35,830 nucleotides of DNA, taken from NCBI RefSeq assembly GCF_000156355.1, contig NZ_GG657900.1, positions 59,008 through 94,837 on the forward strand, written 5' to 3'. The DNA comes from Methylophaga thiooxydans DMS010 (GTDB lineage Bacteria > Pseudomonadota > Gammaproteobacteria > Nitrosococcales > Methylophagaceae). Below, piece by piece: positions 1 to 8,300 of the stretch. Each line of letters begins with the position of its first letter. Positions within the stretch are counted from its first letter, which is position 1. Under the pieces are notes generated by a model. It saw nothing but the letters and a program-made list of their open reading frames with translations, had not been told where the DNA came from and ran no database searches. Made by a program: the position numbers and the translations under genes.

Positions 1-320
1 ACGTTTGCACCCGATACTTCTGTACCACCAGACGATTGCACATGCATGACAGCACGTTGAAGAATACGTTGGAAGGCCAGTGTTGGTTGTGTTTCACGCT
101 CACTGTCTTCAGGCAAGGTTGGCAAATTGTCAGCAAGAAAGTCACTCAACTCCTGCCTTAGAATTGCAATATCCACATCACAGGCTTTCAAAACGGCAAG
201 AGCCTGACCATTTTCCAGTAAGGCAAGCAGTAAGTGCTCAACGGTAAGAAACTCATGTGAGCGCTGCCGAGCATAATTGAATGCCTGACTGAGAGTTTGT
301 TCGAGTTCTTTACTTAACAT
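1..320 (-). CDS. clpA: ATP-dependent Clp protease ATP-binding subunit ClpA, N-terminal part (truncated by window edge)
   Basis: Only the first 106 or so residues are present; the gene runs off the left edge. The start MLSKELEQTL and the following helices, including HEFLTVEHLLLALL, are the Clp N-domain (Clp_N repeat) of ClpA. This AAA+ unfoldase feeds substrates to the ClpP peptidase and binds the adaptor ClpS through this domain. The ATPase domains lie outside the window. The gene follows clpS by 37 bases on the same strand, the usual Proteobacterial order, so the two are probably co-transcribed. No truncation or frame problem is visible in the part present. Confidence 0.95.
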   Translation of the reverse strand, partial: MLSKELEQTLSQAFNYARQRSHEFLTVEHLLLALLENGQALAVLKACDVDIAILRQELSDFLADNLPTLPEDSERETQPTLAFQRILQRAVMHVQSSGGTEVSGAN

Positions 321-357
321 CTTGCATTCCACCTATTTGGTTGGATATCGAACCGGG

Positions 358-687
358 TCATTCCTCTTCCATCGTACACTGCAATGGATGGCCGTGGCGT
401 TGAGAATAGCTGTTGACCTGTTCGACTTTCGCTTCAGCTATCTCATAAGTAAAAATACCACACAACGCACTGCCTTCGGTGTGAACTTGCAGCATGGTTT
501 GTGTTGCTTTTTCACGGCCCATGCCAAACAAGTTCTCCAGGACTTCAACCACAAAATCCATCGGCGTATAGTCATCATTGAGCATAATCACCCGATACTT
601 GGGTGGCTGCTTCAAATCTGGCTTAGATGGTGCAACAGCGTATTCGTGGTCACCGTCGTGCCATTCGTGATCGTTATCCTGACTCAT
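358..687 (-). CDS. clpS: ATP-dependent Clp protease adaptor protein ClpS
   Basis: A protein of 109 residues, normal for ClpS. The core YRVIMLNDDYTPMDFVVEVL (about residues 31-50) carries the conserved NDDYTPM segment that forms the N-degron binding pocket. The C-terminal stretch around HTEGSALCGIFTYEIAEAKV is also typical. The acidic, flexible first 25 residues match the N-terminal extension that enters ClpA. ClpS delivers N-end-rule substrates to ClpAP in the cytosol and blocks SsrA-tagged substrates. It lies directly upstream of clpA and 8 bases downstream of the glutaredoxin gene, so grxD-clpS-clpA may share a transcript. Confidence 0.97.
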   Translation of the reverse strand: MSQDNDHEWHDGDHEYAVAPSKPDLKQPPKYRVIMLNDDYTPMDFVVEVLENLFGMGREKATQTMLQVHTEGSALCGIFTYEIAEAKVEQVNSYSQRHGHPLQCTMEEE

Positions 688-695
688 GCGCTTTT

Positions 696-1007
696 TTAGC
701 TCGCTTGATCAATCATTTTTTTCAATTCGCCGTTTTCATACAGTTCCATGATGATGTCACAACCACCAATCAATTCACCGTTGATATACAGCTGCGGAAA
801 GGTTGGCCAATCGGCGTAGCGATGCAAATTCTCACGTACTTCAGGTTCTGCCAGAACATTAATGAAGGCAAACTCTGCACCACATGCCGCAACGGCTTGT
901 GATGAACGGCTGGAAAAGCCGCATTGTGGGAATTCTGGTGTACCTTTCATAAACAGAATAATTGAATTGCTTTCAATCGCCTGCTTAATGCGTTCCATGA
1001 TTTCCAT
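696..1007 (-). CDS. grxD: Monothiol glutaredoxin (Grx4/GrxD family)
   Basis: A protein of 103 residues with the CGFS active site at residues 29-32, conserved Lys21 and the GGCD glutathione-binding segment near residue 82. CGFS glutaredoxins bind a glutathione-ligated [2Fe-2S] cluster and act in Fe-S cluster trafficking, usually with a BolA partner, rather than as general disulfide reductases. The first ATG is kept as the start because AGAGGA lies about 7 bases upstream. A second in-frame ATG at codon 4 is possible. It is followed after 8 bases by clpS. Confidence 0.96.
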   Translation of the reverse strand: MEIMERIKQAIESNSIILFMKGTPEFPQCGFSSRSSQAVAACGAEFAFINVLAEPEVRENLHRYADWPTFPQLYINGELIGGCDIIMELYENGELKKMIDQAS

Positions 1008-1077
1008 TGATAAATCCTCTTAGTTTGAAAATTGTCTAAGCTGAGATGGGGTCGATGCTGATAATTTCAAGCTTAGG

Positions 1078-1920
1078 TTAGTTGTAGTTGAGCTGCAACA
1101 AGCCCAAAATCGCATCAAGACCATTGTGATTGATGGCAGTATCAGCTTGTTGCTGCACTTTCGATTTTGCGTGATAAGCCACACTTAAGCCCGCAGGTTC
1201 CATCATCAACAAGTCATTAGCACCATCACCAACCGCCAGCGTCTGTGCTGGTGTGATGTCAAGCTGCTCACAACAATGCAGTAAAAAGTCTGCTTTTGTC
1301 TGAGCGCCACAGATCTCACCGTCTACTTCACCGGTCAATTTGCCGTCTTTCTCAGCCAATAAGTTAGCTTGTGTATAGTCTAAACCCAACCGTTGTTTGA
1401 GTCTGTCGGTAAAAAACGTAAAGCCACCGGAAACCAGTGCCAGCTTGATACCGTTTTGTTTTAATGTTTCCACCATAACCTCAGCCCCCGGATTCAGCTG
1501 TAAGCGTTCTTCATAGACACGCTCCAGTACCGAAACATTAAGCCCTTTTAACAAAGACACACGTTTTCTGAGTGAAGTTTCGAAATCGATATCGCCACGC
1601 ATGGCAGCTTCTGTAATTTTGGCGACCTGTGGCTTAAGGTTCATAAAGTCGGCAATTTCATCAATACACTCGATACTGATGAGGGTGGAATCCATGTCGG
1701 TAACAAGTAGCCCAACGGTACTGGCATCAAAAGACGCCGGCAACATATTGATGTCAAAATCATATTGCTGACGTAATGCATTAATACCGTCTTTACCGAT
1801 ACTGGCGCCGGTGATAGTGGCGAATTTTTGCTGCCAATTCAGTGCACCGCTAACATGGAGAGTAATTTGATCGGCGATTTCTCTGCTTAACGCCGTACCC
1901 TGCAAAACCAAAGTTGTCAT
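1078..1920 (-). CDS. serB: Phosphoserine phosphatase SerB
   Basis: A protein of 280 residues of the HAD superfamily. Motif I is DMDST with the nucleophile Asp75 and the general acid Asp77. Motif II is LVSGGFT and motif III/IV is VGDGANDLLM. It hydrolyses O-phosphoserine, the last step of serine synthesis. About 70 residues precede motif I and probably form the ACT-like regulatory domain. E. coli SerB is somewhat longer (about 320), so the N-terminal region is short but the catalytic core is complete. A terminator separates it from ppa upstream, so it probably has its own promoter. Serine is also the substrate of glyA, elsewhere in the window. Confidence 0.96.
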   Translation of the reverse strand: MTTLVLQGTALSREIADQITLHVSGALNWQQKFATITGASIGKDGINALRQQYDFDINMLPASFDASTVGLLVTDMDSTLISIECIDEIADFMNLKPQVAKITEAAMRGDIDFETSLRKRVSLLKGLNVSVLERVYEERLQLNPGAEVMVETLKQNGIKLALVSGGFTFFTDRLKQRLGLDYTQANLLAEKDGKLTGEVDGEICGAQTKADFLLHCCEQLDITPAQTLAVGDGANDLLMMEPAGLSVAYHAKSKVQQQADTAINHNGLDAILGLLQLNYN

Positions 1921-1938
1921 GGCTGTTCCGCTTTAGAT

Positions 1939-1975
1939 AAAAAAATCGGCGAGACTGAACAAGCCAGCTCGCCGA
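1939..1975 (-). terminator. Rho-independent terminator of ppa
   Basis: Read on the minus strand, the arm TCGGCGAG-CTG pairs with CAG-CTCGCCGA around a 7-base loop with one unpaired base, and is followed directly by seven T. It lies between the ppa stop and the serB start, so ppa transcription should end here. Confidence 0.88.
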
Positions 1976-1994
1976 AGATGTCCTGACTAAGCAA

Positions 1995-2534
1995 TCAGAA
2001 TTGAGGTTTAACCGGTGCAGCTTTAAAACGGTCAACACTGGCTACGATTTCAGCTTTAGCTTCTTCTTTATTTACCCAGCCTTCAATCTTGACCCACTTA
2101 TTCTTTTCCAGATCTTTGTAGTGCTCAAAGAAATGAGCCAGTTGGTCTAGCAAAAGCGGTGACACATCGTTGATGTCTTGAATATGGTCGTACATTTTGT
2201 CATGGGGCACAGCGATAACTTTCGCATCTTCACCTGACTCATCAGTCATTTTCAGCATACCTACCGGGCGGCAAGCAACGACAGAACCACTGATCAGTGC
2301 ATACGGGCTTACTACCAGCACATCAACCGGGTCACCGTCATCAGACAATGTATGAGGCACATAACCATAGTTACATGGGTAAAACATCGCCGTATTCATG
2401 AAACGGTCGACGAACAAAGCGCCAGTTTCTTTATCCACTTCATATTTCACTGGGTCAGAGTGTGAAGGGATTTCGATGATGACATTAATGTCTTCAGGCA
2501 GTTTTTTGCCTGAGCCAACACGGTCGAGGTTCAT
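1995..2534 (-). CDS. ppa: Inorganic pyrophosphatase, soluble family I
   Basis: A protein of 179 residues, the usual size of bacterial family I PPase. The signature [10 protein letters not shown] (residues 65-74) holds the metal-binding aspartates. YGYVPHT and KWVKIEGW are further conserved family segments. It hydrolyses cytosolic pyrophosphate to phosphate and pulls biosynthetic reactions forward. It is probably monocistronic, with a perfect minus-strand -10 box upstream and a strong terminator downstream. The same window also encodes a membrane-bound, ion-pumping pyrophosphatase (hppA), so this cell can split PPi with or without energy recovery. Confidence 0.98.
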   Translation of the reverse strand: MNLDRVGSGKKLPEDINVIIEIPSHSDPVKYEVDKETGALFVDRFMNTAMFYPCNYGYVPHTLSDDGDPVDVLVVSPYALISGSVVACRPVGMLKMTDESGEDAKVIAVPHDKMYDHIQDINDVSPLLLDQLAHFFEHYKDLEKNKWVKIEGWVNKEEAKAEIVASVDRFKAAPVKPQF

Positions 2535-2574
2535 AGTGCTTGAGCTCCAGTTATGGGGGTGAACAAAACCTCTG

Positions 2575-2602
2575 ATTATAGAAGAAATTTCGTCTGGATT
2601 AA
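2575..2602 (-). promoter_or_regulatory. Likely sigma-70 promoter of ppa
   Basis: On the minus strand a perfect TATAAT (2575-2580) is preceded 16 bases upstream by TTAATC (2597-2602), a weak match to TTGACA. It lies about 40 bases before the ppa start and is the only clear -10 box in this gap. No experimental support. Confidence 0.5.
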
Positions 2603-2626
2603 ACTCTAAAACACTGTGGTTATCAC

Positions 2627-2797
2627 TTACTGTTCAAAAGGGATCATCTCAAAGTCTTCTTTGACTGCTCCACAATCAGGGCAAACCCAGTCATCTGGAA
2701 TATCATCCCACGCTGTGCCCGGCTCAATACCCTCTTCCGGCATACCTTCAGCTTCATCGTAGACAAAACCACAAACGGTACATATCCATTTATTCAT
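2627..2797 (-). CDS. Rubredoxin
   Basis: A small protein of 56 residues. Two CxxC-type pairs, Cys6-Cys9 (CTVCG) and Cys39-Cys42 (CPDCG), coordinate a single iron. The aromatic residues Trp4, Tyr13 and Trp37, and the DDWVCPDCG segment, are classic rubredoxin. The length is normal. GAGGAGG lies 6 to 7 bases upstream of the ATG, a strong ribosome binding site. Rubredoxin is a cytosolic one-electron carrier, for example to alkane hydroxylases or to peroxide and NO reductases; its partner is not in this window. It starts 21 bases after the TSUP permease stop, so the two may be co-transcribed. Confidence 0.95.
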   Translation of the reverse strand: MNKWICTVCGFVYDEAEGMPEEGIEPGTAWDDIPDDWVCPDCGAVKEDFEMIPFEQ

Positions 2798-2818
2798 GAT
2801 GTCCTCCTCTATCTCACC

Positions 2819-3610
2819 TTATCGGCTTAGAAAAACGACGCCTACGACTAATAATAACAGCGAAAACAATTTGCTCAGTTTTCCATGCGACAGTTTTTTC
2901 GCCATTATGGCGCCAACCGGTGCCATAAAAATACTGGTTGAGATTATTCCCAAGAATGCTTGCCAATGTACAAAGCCTGTCTGCCAGCTAGACGTGTTCG
3001 TTTGCTGTGACAATCCCATCCAAATAAACCCTATCACACCACTCACGGCAATCGGGAAACCACAGGCCGCAGCCGTGCCAACCGCACGTTGAATTTGTTG
3101 CCCCGCCATTACTAGGTAAGGTACCACAAGCGTGCCACCACCTATGCCTACCATCGCTGAAATAACGCCTGTCAACAAACCATAAGCTGACATGCCACTA
3201 TGGGCTAATAATTTTGGGGAGAGAGTGTTAGGTGATGGTAGCCACATTCTGGTAGCCATCAATAAAGCAAACGCACCGAAAAAAGATTGTAGCCACTGGC
3301 TGGACAGATTCGCCGCAATGACTGCGCCAGATATGCTCCCTACCACTAAACCTGGTGTCAGTTTTCTGACCAGTATCCAGTCAATAGTGCCATAACGATG
3401 GTGGGCTCGCATCGAAGACAATGAGGTCAAGCTAATCGTCATCAAGGACGTGCCGATGGCAACATGAATAGCAACATCAGCTGACATGGTTTGCCAACTA
3501 AACACCAGTAGCAGAATCGGCACGATGATAAGACCGCCACCGATACCGAACAAACCTGCCAGCAAACCTGCAATGACTCCTGCACCGGCATAGCTTAGCC
3601 ATTCAATCAT
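2819..3610 (-). CDS. TSUP family permease (sulfite exporter TauE/SafE)
   Basis: A protein of 263 residues with about eight hydrophobic segments in two related halves. Each half carries the family Gly-rich signature: GLFGIGGGLIIVPILL near residue 20 and AMVGIGGGTLVVPYLV near residue 155. TSUP (TauE/SafE, former DUF81) proteins export or import small sulfur- or carbon-containing anions such as sulfite, sulfoacetate or sulfolactate. The substrate cannot be read from the sequence. The rubredoxin gene lies immediately downstream, with no sulfur-metabolism gene beside it. It is transcribed divergently from hppA, with a 149-base gap. Confidence 0.9.
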   Translation of the reverse strand: MIEWLSYAGAGVIAGLLAGLFGIGGGLIIVPILLLVFSWQTMSADVAIHVAIGTSLMTISLTSLSSMRAHHRYGTIDWILVRKLTPGLVVGSISGAVIAANLSSQWLQSFFGAFALLMATRMWLPSPNTLSPKLLAHSGMSAYGLLTGVISAMVGIGGGTLVVPYLVMAGQQIQRAVGTAAACGFPIAVSGVIGFIWMGLSQQTNTSSWQTGFVHWQAFLGIISTSIFMAPVGAIMAKKLSHGKLSKLFSLLLLVVGVVFLSR

Positions 3611-3759
3611 AATTGTGCGCTATCCCTATGAAAAACAAGGCCTACTTCTCCACTTTACTTGCCGTTACGATACAGGTATAAAAGTTTGTGCACCACATAA
3701 CGTAGATTAAGGAGCAGCTCCAAGCAGTATTTTCTAAATATAATAACGAGGTAAAGCAT

Positions 3760-5772
3760 ATGACGTCACTCAGCTACGTCCCAATGATTCTTGGGATTTT
3801 CGGATTATTCTGTGCATTTCTGGTTTACAACAAAGTTAAGGCGCAATCTCCCGGTTCAGGCAATGTTGTAGACATCGGCGATCAGATCCATCTGGGTGCT
3901 ATGGTCTTTTTGCGAGCTGAATACAGCCGCCTCGCTATCTTCTGTCTTGTTTCTATTATCGCGCTTGGACTTTCCGATCTAGGCTGGCATAGTGCGCTGG
4001 CCTTTTTTATCGGCGCCATTTGTTCTGCCAGTGCCGGTTTTATCGGCATGTACGCTGCAACCAAAGCCAATGTCAGAACTGCTGTAGCCGCTCGCGACAG
4101 TGGTGCAGCAGATGCGCTAACAATTGCCTTCTTTGGTGGCTCTATCATGGGGCTAACGGTTGCTGCGATGGGGCTACTGGGTTTAGGTATTCTTTATTTA
4201 TTGTATGGCTCAGATCCCCATACCGCACACACCATTCATGGTTTCGGAATGGGCGCTTCCTCGGTTGCATTATTCTCCCGTGTCGGTGGCGGCATCTTCA
4301 CGAAAAGCGCTGATGTTGGCGCTGACCTTGTGGGTAAAGTAGAAGCTGGTATTCCGGAAGACGATCCGCGTAACCCAGGCGTCATCGCCGATAATGTTGG
4401 TGATAACGTCGGTGATGTAGCTGGTATGGGCTCGGATATTTTCGAATCTTACTGTGGCTCGATGATAGCCACTATTGCGATTGCCTCGACCATGAGCACA
4501 CTCGCCATCAGTCAATTAGCCGATACGCAACAAACCTTAATGTTTATGCCACTGGCATTAGCTTCAATCGGCCTACTCTGCTCGATTGCTGGCATCCTGA
4601 CAGTCAAAGTTTTCTCACAAAAAAGCCCGGAAGTGGCATTGCGTATTGGCACCATGGGATCCTCCGTGCTGTTTATCATCGTTTCGTGGCTGTTAATCAC
4701 TAGCCTAGGGGGGATGACTAATCTGTGGATTGCCGTACTGTCTGGCGCTGTAGGCGGCATCATCGTGGGTTTAGTAACGGAGTATTACACTGGTGGTGCC
4801 CCCGTTCGTAAACTCGCGTCCAGCGGTGAAACAGGCCCAGCCACGGTGATGATTGGGGGCTTGGCTCTAGGTATGCAGTCAGTGGCGATTCCTGTTCTCA
4901 CTATCGCGGGGATTATTTTTGTTTCCAGTCACTTTGCTGGTTTGTATGGTGTTGGTATCGCTGCGGTCGGGATGCTGGCCACCGTTGGCATTACCATGGC
5001 AATAGATGCATACGGTCCGGTTGCCGATAATGCCGGTGGTATTGCAGAAATGGCGGAAATGGGTAAGGAAACCCGTGATATTACCGATTCATTAGATGAA
5101 CTGGGTAATACGACTGCAGCTATCGGTAAAGGCTTTGCAATTGGGGCGGCGGCTTTGGCGGCGCTAGCTATCATCAGTGCTTATATCGAAACAATCACGC
5201 TGGGCGACCCCAGTTTTGCTTTATTAATCAATAATCCGGTTGTGTTGATGGGTATGTTCCTCGGTGGCATATTCCCGTTCTTGGTCAGTGCTCTGACCAT
5301 GACCGCTGTGGGTGATGCTGCCTTCGATATGATTAAAGAAATACGTCGGCAGTTCAAAGAAATCCCCGGCTTGATGGAAGGCACAGCCAAACCGGATACG
5401 GCACGTTGTGTGGATATTGCAACCAAGGCAGCGTTAAACAAAATGATTCTGCCGGGTACTTTGGCGGTATTAGCGCCAGTCGTCGTCGGTTTCGGCCTGG
5501 GTCCAGAAGCCTTGGGCGGCATGCTTGGTGGAGCCTTAATCTGTTGTGTGATGATGGCGTTGATGATGGCGAATGCCGGTGGTGCATGGGATAATGCCAA
5601 AAAGCACGTTGAAAAGGGCAACCATGGCGGCAAAGGCTCGGAAGTGCACAAAGCGGTTGTCGTCGGTGACACCGTTGGTGACCCGCTGAAAGATACGTCT
5701 GGCCCATCAATGAATATCTTGATCAATGTGATGGCGATTGTCAGTCTGGTGATTGCGCCATTATTAATCTGA
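3760..5772 (+). CDS. hppA: Membrane-bound, ion-translocating pyrophosphatase
   Basis: A protein of 670 residues with about 15-16 transmembrane helices. The PPi-binding signature includes [19 protein letters not shown], with Asp211, Asp215 and Asp219, and the C-terminal [15 protein letters not shown]. It couples PPi hydrolysis to cation export across the inner membrane. At [10 protein letters not shown], Ala453 and Gly456 are the residues of K+-dependent enzymes; K+-independent H+-PPases have Lys and Thr there. Glu229 in DIFESY sits at the position typical of Na+-PPases and some K+-dependent H+-PPases. The pumped ion (H+ or Na+) is therefore open. GAGG lies 8 bases before the ATG, and a terminator follows at 5795. 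Confidence 0.96.
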   Translation: MTSLSYVPMILGIFGLFCAFLVYNKVKAQSPGSGNVVDIGDQIHLGAMVFLRAEYSRLAIFCLVSIIALGLSDLGWHSALAFFIGAICSASAGFIGMYAATKANVRTAVAARDSGAADALTIAFFGGSIMGLTVAAMGLLGLGILYLLYGSDPHTAHTIHGFGMGASSVALFSRVGGGIFTKSADVGADLVGKVEAGIPEDDPRNPGVIADNVGDNVGDVAGMGSDIFESYCGSMIATIAIASTMSTLAISQLADTQQTLMFMPLALASIGLLCSIAGILTVKVFSQKSPEVALRIGTMGSSVLFIIVSWLLITSLGGMTNLWIAVLSGAVGGIIVGLVTEYYTGGAPVRKLASSGETGPATVMIGGLALGMQSVAIPVLTIAGIIFVSSHFAGLYGVGIAAVGMLATVGITMAIDAYGPVADNAGGIAEMAEMGKETRDITDSLDELGNTTAAIGKGFAIGAAALAALAIISAYIETITLGDPSFALLINNPVVLMGMFLGGIFPFLVSALTMTAVGDAAFDMIKEIRRQFKEIPGLMEGTAKPDTARCVDIATKAALNKMILPGTLAVLAPVVVGFGLGPEALGGMLGGALICCVMMALMMANAGGAWDNAKKHVEKGNHGGKGSEVHKAVVVGDTVGDPLKDTSGPSMNILINVMAIVSLVIAPLLI

Positions 5773-5794
5773 TTTTGTGAATGTATTAACCTGC

Positions 5795-5823
5795 AAGGCC
5801 ACCTTCGGGTGGTCTTGTTGTTT
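5795..5823 (+). terminator. Rho-independent terminator after hppA
   Basis: AAGGCCACC pairs with GGTGGTCTT around a TTCG tetraloop (one G-U pair), followed by the T-rich GTTGTTT. It lies 22 bases after the hppA stop. A GTG that could extend the next gene falls inside this stem, which argues against that start. Confidence 0.8.
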
Positions 5824-5835
5824 CTAGGAAACCTT

Positions 5836-7152
5836 TTGCAATACACACACGCTGTCACACACCGTAAAGTCTGGTCCCTAGCAGGCCCGATGATACTTGC
5901 TAACCTGTCTACACCACTATTAGGCATGGTCGATACTGCCGTGGTAGGTCACTTAAGTTCACCTGTTTACTTAGGCGCTGTGGCGCTCGGCACCATGCTC
6001 TTTACGTTTTTATTCTGGGGCTTCGGTTTCCTTCGCATGGTAACCACAGGACTTACCTCGCAAGCCAACAGTGATGCAAACCAAAGTGCGACGCGTAATG
6101 TGTTAATTCAGTCAGGCTTGCTTGCCATCATCATCGCAGCCCTGTTGTTATTACTGCAATCGCCTATTGGCTGGCTAGCGTTTCAGATCATAGAGGGTAG
6201 CCCTGAGGTGCTCGCCGCGGCACAGCAGTACTACCACATCAGAATTTGGAGTGCGCCAGCAACACTGCTCAACTACGCCATTTTAGGCTGGCTCATTGGT
6301 ATGGGGGCATCACGGTCAGCGTTAGTGATTGTACTGGTCATTAACATCTGCAATATCGGATTCGATTTATTGCTAGTCAATCAGTTTGGCATGAAAGCAG
6401 ATGGGGTTGCCCTCGCCTCAGTAATGGCTGAGTACATTGGCCTTATTTTTGCGCTTTTTATATTGAGCAGACGTCAGCTTGCCTTAAAACAGATTCAACT
6501 CAAAAAAGAACTACAATCGATCTTCAACAACCGACAAGGCTTAAACCTGCATGGCAACTTTATGTTGCGAACCTTGTGCCTGATTTTCTGTTTTGCCTTT
6601 TTCACCAATCAAGGTGCACAACAAGGTGATATCACTCTGGCAGCCAACATGGTGCTACTCAATTTTATTACGTTTATGGCGTATGTATTGGATGGCTTTG
6701 CCAATGCAACAGAAGTGATGACAGGTAATGCGATTGGTCAATCTGATAGGCACAGACTCAAACGCAGCCTCGTATTAAATGGTGCGTGGTCATTTTTCGT
6801 CGCTTGTCTGTTCAGTTTTGTATATTACTTTTTTGGCAACCAGATAATAAACTTATTAACCAGTATCGATGCCGTTTCTGCGAGCGCTACTGACTACCTT
6901 TTTTGGGTGATATTAGCCCCTGTCATTGGCGTTTGGTCGTATTTACTGGATGGCTTATTTGTTGGCGCCACTTTAGGTCGTGAAATGCGAAATACGATGT
7001 TGTTTGCCACATTCTGTTGTTACTTACCAGCATGGTTTTTATTGCAGGGCTTTGGCAACCATGGCTTATGGGCAGCATTAATCATTTTACTCGCTGCACG
7101 CAGTATCGCCCAAGCCGTTTACCTACCGGGAATGTTGCGAAGCAGTGATTGA
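5836..7152 (+). CDS. MATE family efflux transporter (DinF-like)
   Basis: About 438 residues with 12 predicted transmembrane segments. The opening VWSLAGPMILANLSTPLLGMVDTAVVGHL is the typical start of the DinF branch of MATE exporters; it is broken here as VWSLAGPMILANLS plus GMVDTAVVGHL in two motifs. Na+- or H+-driven export of cationic drugs or metabolites is the family role. There is no ATG near the N-terminus. TTG at 5836 has AGGA six bases upstream and lies beyond the hppA terminator, so I prefer it to GTG at 5809, which sits inside the terminator stem. The stop abuts the stop of the next, convergent gene with no gap. Confidence 0.9.
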   Translation: MQYTHAVTHRKVWSLAGPMILANLSTPLLGMVDTAVVGHLSSPVYLGAVALGTMLFTFLFWGFGFLRMVTTGLTSQANSDANQSATRNVLIQSGLLAIIIAALLLLLQSPIGWLAFQIIEGSPEVLAAAQQYYHIRIWSAPATLLNYAILGWLIGMGASRSALVIVLVINICNIGFDLLLVNQFGMKADGVALASVMAEYIGLIFALFILSRRQLALKQIQLKKELQSIFNNRQGLNLHGNFMLRTLCLIFCFAFFTNQGAQQGDITLAANMVLLNFITFMAYVLDGFANATEVMTGNAIGQSDRHRLKRSLVLNGAWSFFVACLFSFVYYFFGNQIINLLTSIDAVSASATDYLFWVILAPVIGVWSYLLDGLFVGATLGREMRNTMLFATFCCYLPAWFLLQGFGNHGLWAALIILLAARSIAQAVYLPGMLRSSD

Positions 7153-7353
7153 TCAAACGGGCTGATTATCACGCCAAGTCTGATTGCCATGCCGCCTGTC
7201 TGATCGAATTCTGCGATCATCTTTATTCGGTTCAAAGCGAATCATGTCACGACGGTCATGCCCGATGCGTCGCTGAGTCTGTCGATTTTCACGGCGAGTA
7301 AGCTGCGATGGGGTGACTTCGTTTTGACTGTGTTTAGGATGTTTTTCGTTCAT
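7153..7353 (-). CDS. Small Arg/Asp-rich hypothetical protein
   Basis: A protein of 66 residues that I cannot assign to a named family. It is hydrophilic with no membrane segment or signal peptide. Five RR pairs occur at residues 20, 28, 34, 47 and 53, and three are DRR (33-35, 46-48, 52-54). Between them lies a conserved-looking core, MIRFEPNKDDRR. A single Trp is at 60. The start at 7353 is chosen because AAGGAG lies 7 bases upstream; an upstream ATG seven codons earlier has no such site. The strong ribosome binding site supports a real gene. RR/DRR-rich tails often contact nucleic acid or membranes, but this is only inference. Confidence 0.7.
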   Translation of the reverse strand: MNEKHPKHSQNEVTPSQLTRRENRQTQRRIGHDRRDMIRFEPNKDDRRIRSDRRHGNQTWRDNQPV

Positions 7354-7406
7354 AACGACACTCCTTTTAATCACAGTTTGACATTACGCCTAGTGAGTAT
7401 AAGTTG

Positions 7407-8246
7407 TCAATTAATCAACAGGTTAAACTGTTTTTCTTCTGCTGTATAAGGGCAGCGAAAGGCCATAAAATAGGCTTTCAACTGTAAATTTTCTTGCTGG
7501 AGTATATTGCCATAGAGTCTATCGCCAACCACTGGATGACCTAAGCTTGCTGCATGCTGCCGGATTTGATGTTTTCGTCCTGTTTCAATTCGTACATCCA
7601 ACAGGCTTTGCTGTTTGCTTGCATCAAACTTCAGTCGGGTAAAAAAACTCACCGCATGACGGCCATCCAGATCCAAATCGACTTTGACAGGGTTGTCCAC
7701 CGTCGCTTGTTCTGAAAACTCACCTTCGACCCAGATCTGGTAGCGCTTCTCGATTTGGCGGCTTTGAAAAAGACCTGACAATAATGCAGCCGCTTTTTTT
7801 TCGTGCGCGACAATAATCAGACCATTCGCCGCTCTATCTAATCGGTGCACCACAAAGGCATTTCGCTGCGGGGTTAAGTGTTGTTCTGCCCAACGGGTTA
7901 TTGTGCAGTGGTCACCCCATTTTGAGCCTTGTGAAAGCATTCCATAGGGCTTGTTCCAGATGCTGTACTGGCCCATATCAGCAATCAGTTCTGGTTCGGC
8001 CGGTTCACAGTCTAGTACATGTTCGTCGTAATAAATATGTAGTGTCTGACCGATATCTAGCTGTCGCTTAGCTCGTCTGAGGCGTTGGGTCTTTTTTCCT
8101 GTGGTTACCCAGACTGCGCCTTTAAGCATCACTTTCTTAAGTTGCTGTTTCGATAAAGCGGTTTCTGACGCCAGAATATCAACAGCAAGCTTGCCTGACT
8201 CAGTCACATTAATATGCTTTTCGAAACGCGCTAAACTAGAAGACAT
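7407..8246 (-). CDS. RluA-family RNA pseudouridine synthase
   Basis: A protein of 279 residues. The catalytic motif HRLDRAANGL carries the nucleophile Asp137. KPYGMLSQG (residues 99-107) and the late segment RKHQIRQHAASLGHPVVGD are also RluA-family signatures. The first 80 residues resemble an S4-type RNA-binding domain. The enzyme isomerises uridine in rRNA or tRNA; I cannot tell which position, and it is not clearly RluC or RluD. It is divergent from the DUF4124 gene at 8301. Confidence 0.9.
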   Translation of the reverse strand: MSSSLARFEKHINVTESGKLAVDILASETALSKQQLKKVMLKGAVWVTTGKKTQRLRRAKRQLDIGQTLHIYYDEHVLDCEPAEPELIADMGQYSIWNKPYGMLSQGSKWGDHCTITRWAEQHLTPQRNAFVVHRLDRAANGLIIVAHEKKAAALLSGLFQSRQIEKRYQIWVEGEFSEQATVDNPVKVDLDLDGRHAVSFFTRLKFDASKQQSLLDVRIETGRKHQIRQHAASLGHPVVGDRLYGNILQQENLQLKAYFMAFRCPYTAEEKQFNLLIN

Positions 8247-8300
8247 TTTATGATTGGCCGCTTTGGCGTAGAATTATTTTTATTTAAGTCGGTGTGAATT

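Noticed and set aside
322..902. Two plus-strand open frames of 125 and 91 codons over clpS and grxD
   Set aside because: Both lie antisense to well-recognised genes and show no family features.
1036..1076. Inverted repeat CTAAGCT/AGCTTAG after serB
   Set aside because: Only 7 base pairs with a loop of about 27 bases and no clear T run, so too weak to call a terminator.
3611..3759. 149-base gap between the TSUP gene and hppA, with TTGCCG and TATAAA
   Set aside because: The two boxes are only 12 bases apart, too close for a sigma-70 promoter. No other structure was seen in the gap.
5181..5927. A 248-codon open frame on the minus strand opposite hppA and the MATE start
   Set aside because: It runs antisense to the highly conserved hppA coding sequence, has low-complexity Pro/Ser/Thr content and no ribosome binding site or family match. 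It is a shadow of the Gly/Ala-rich gene.
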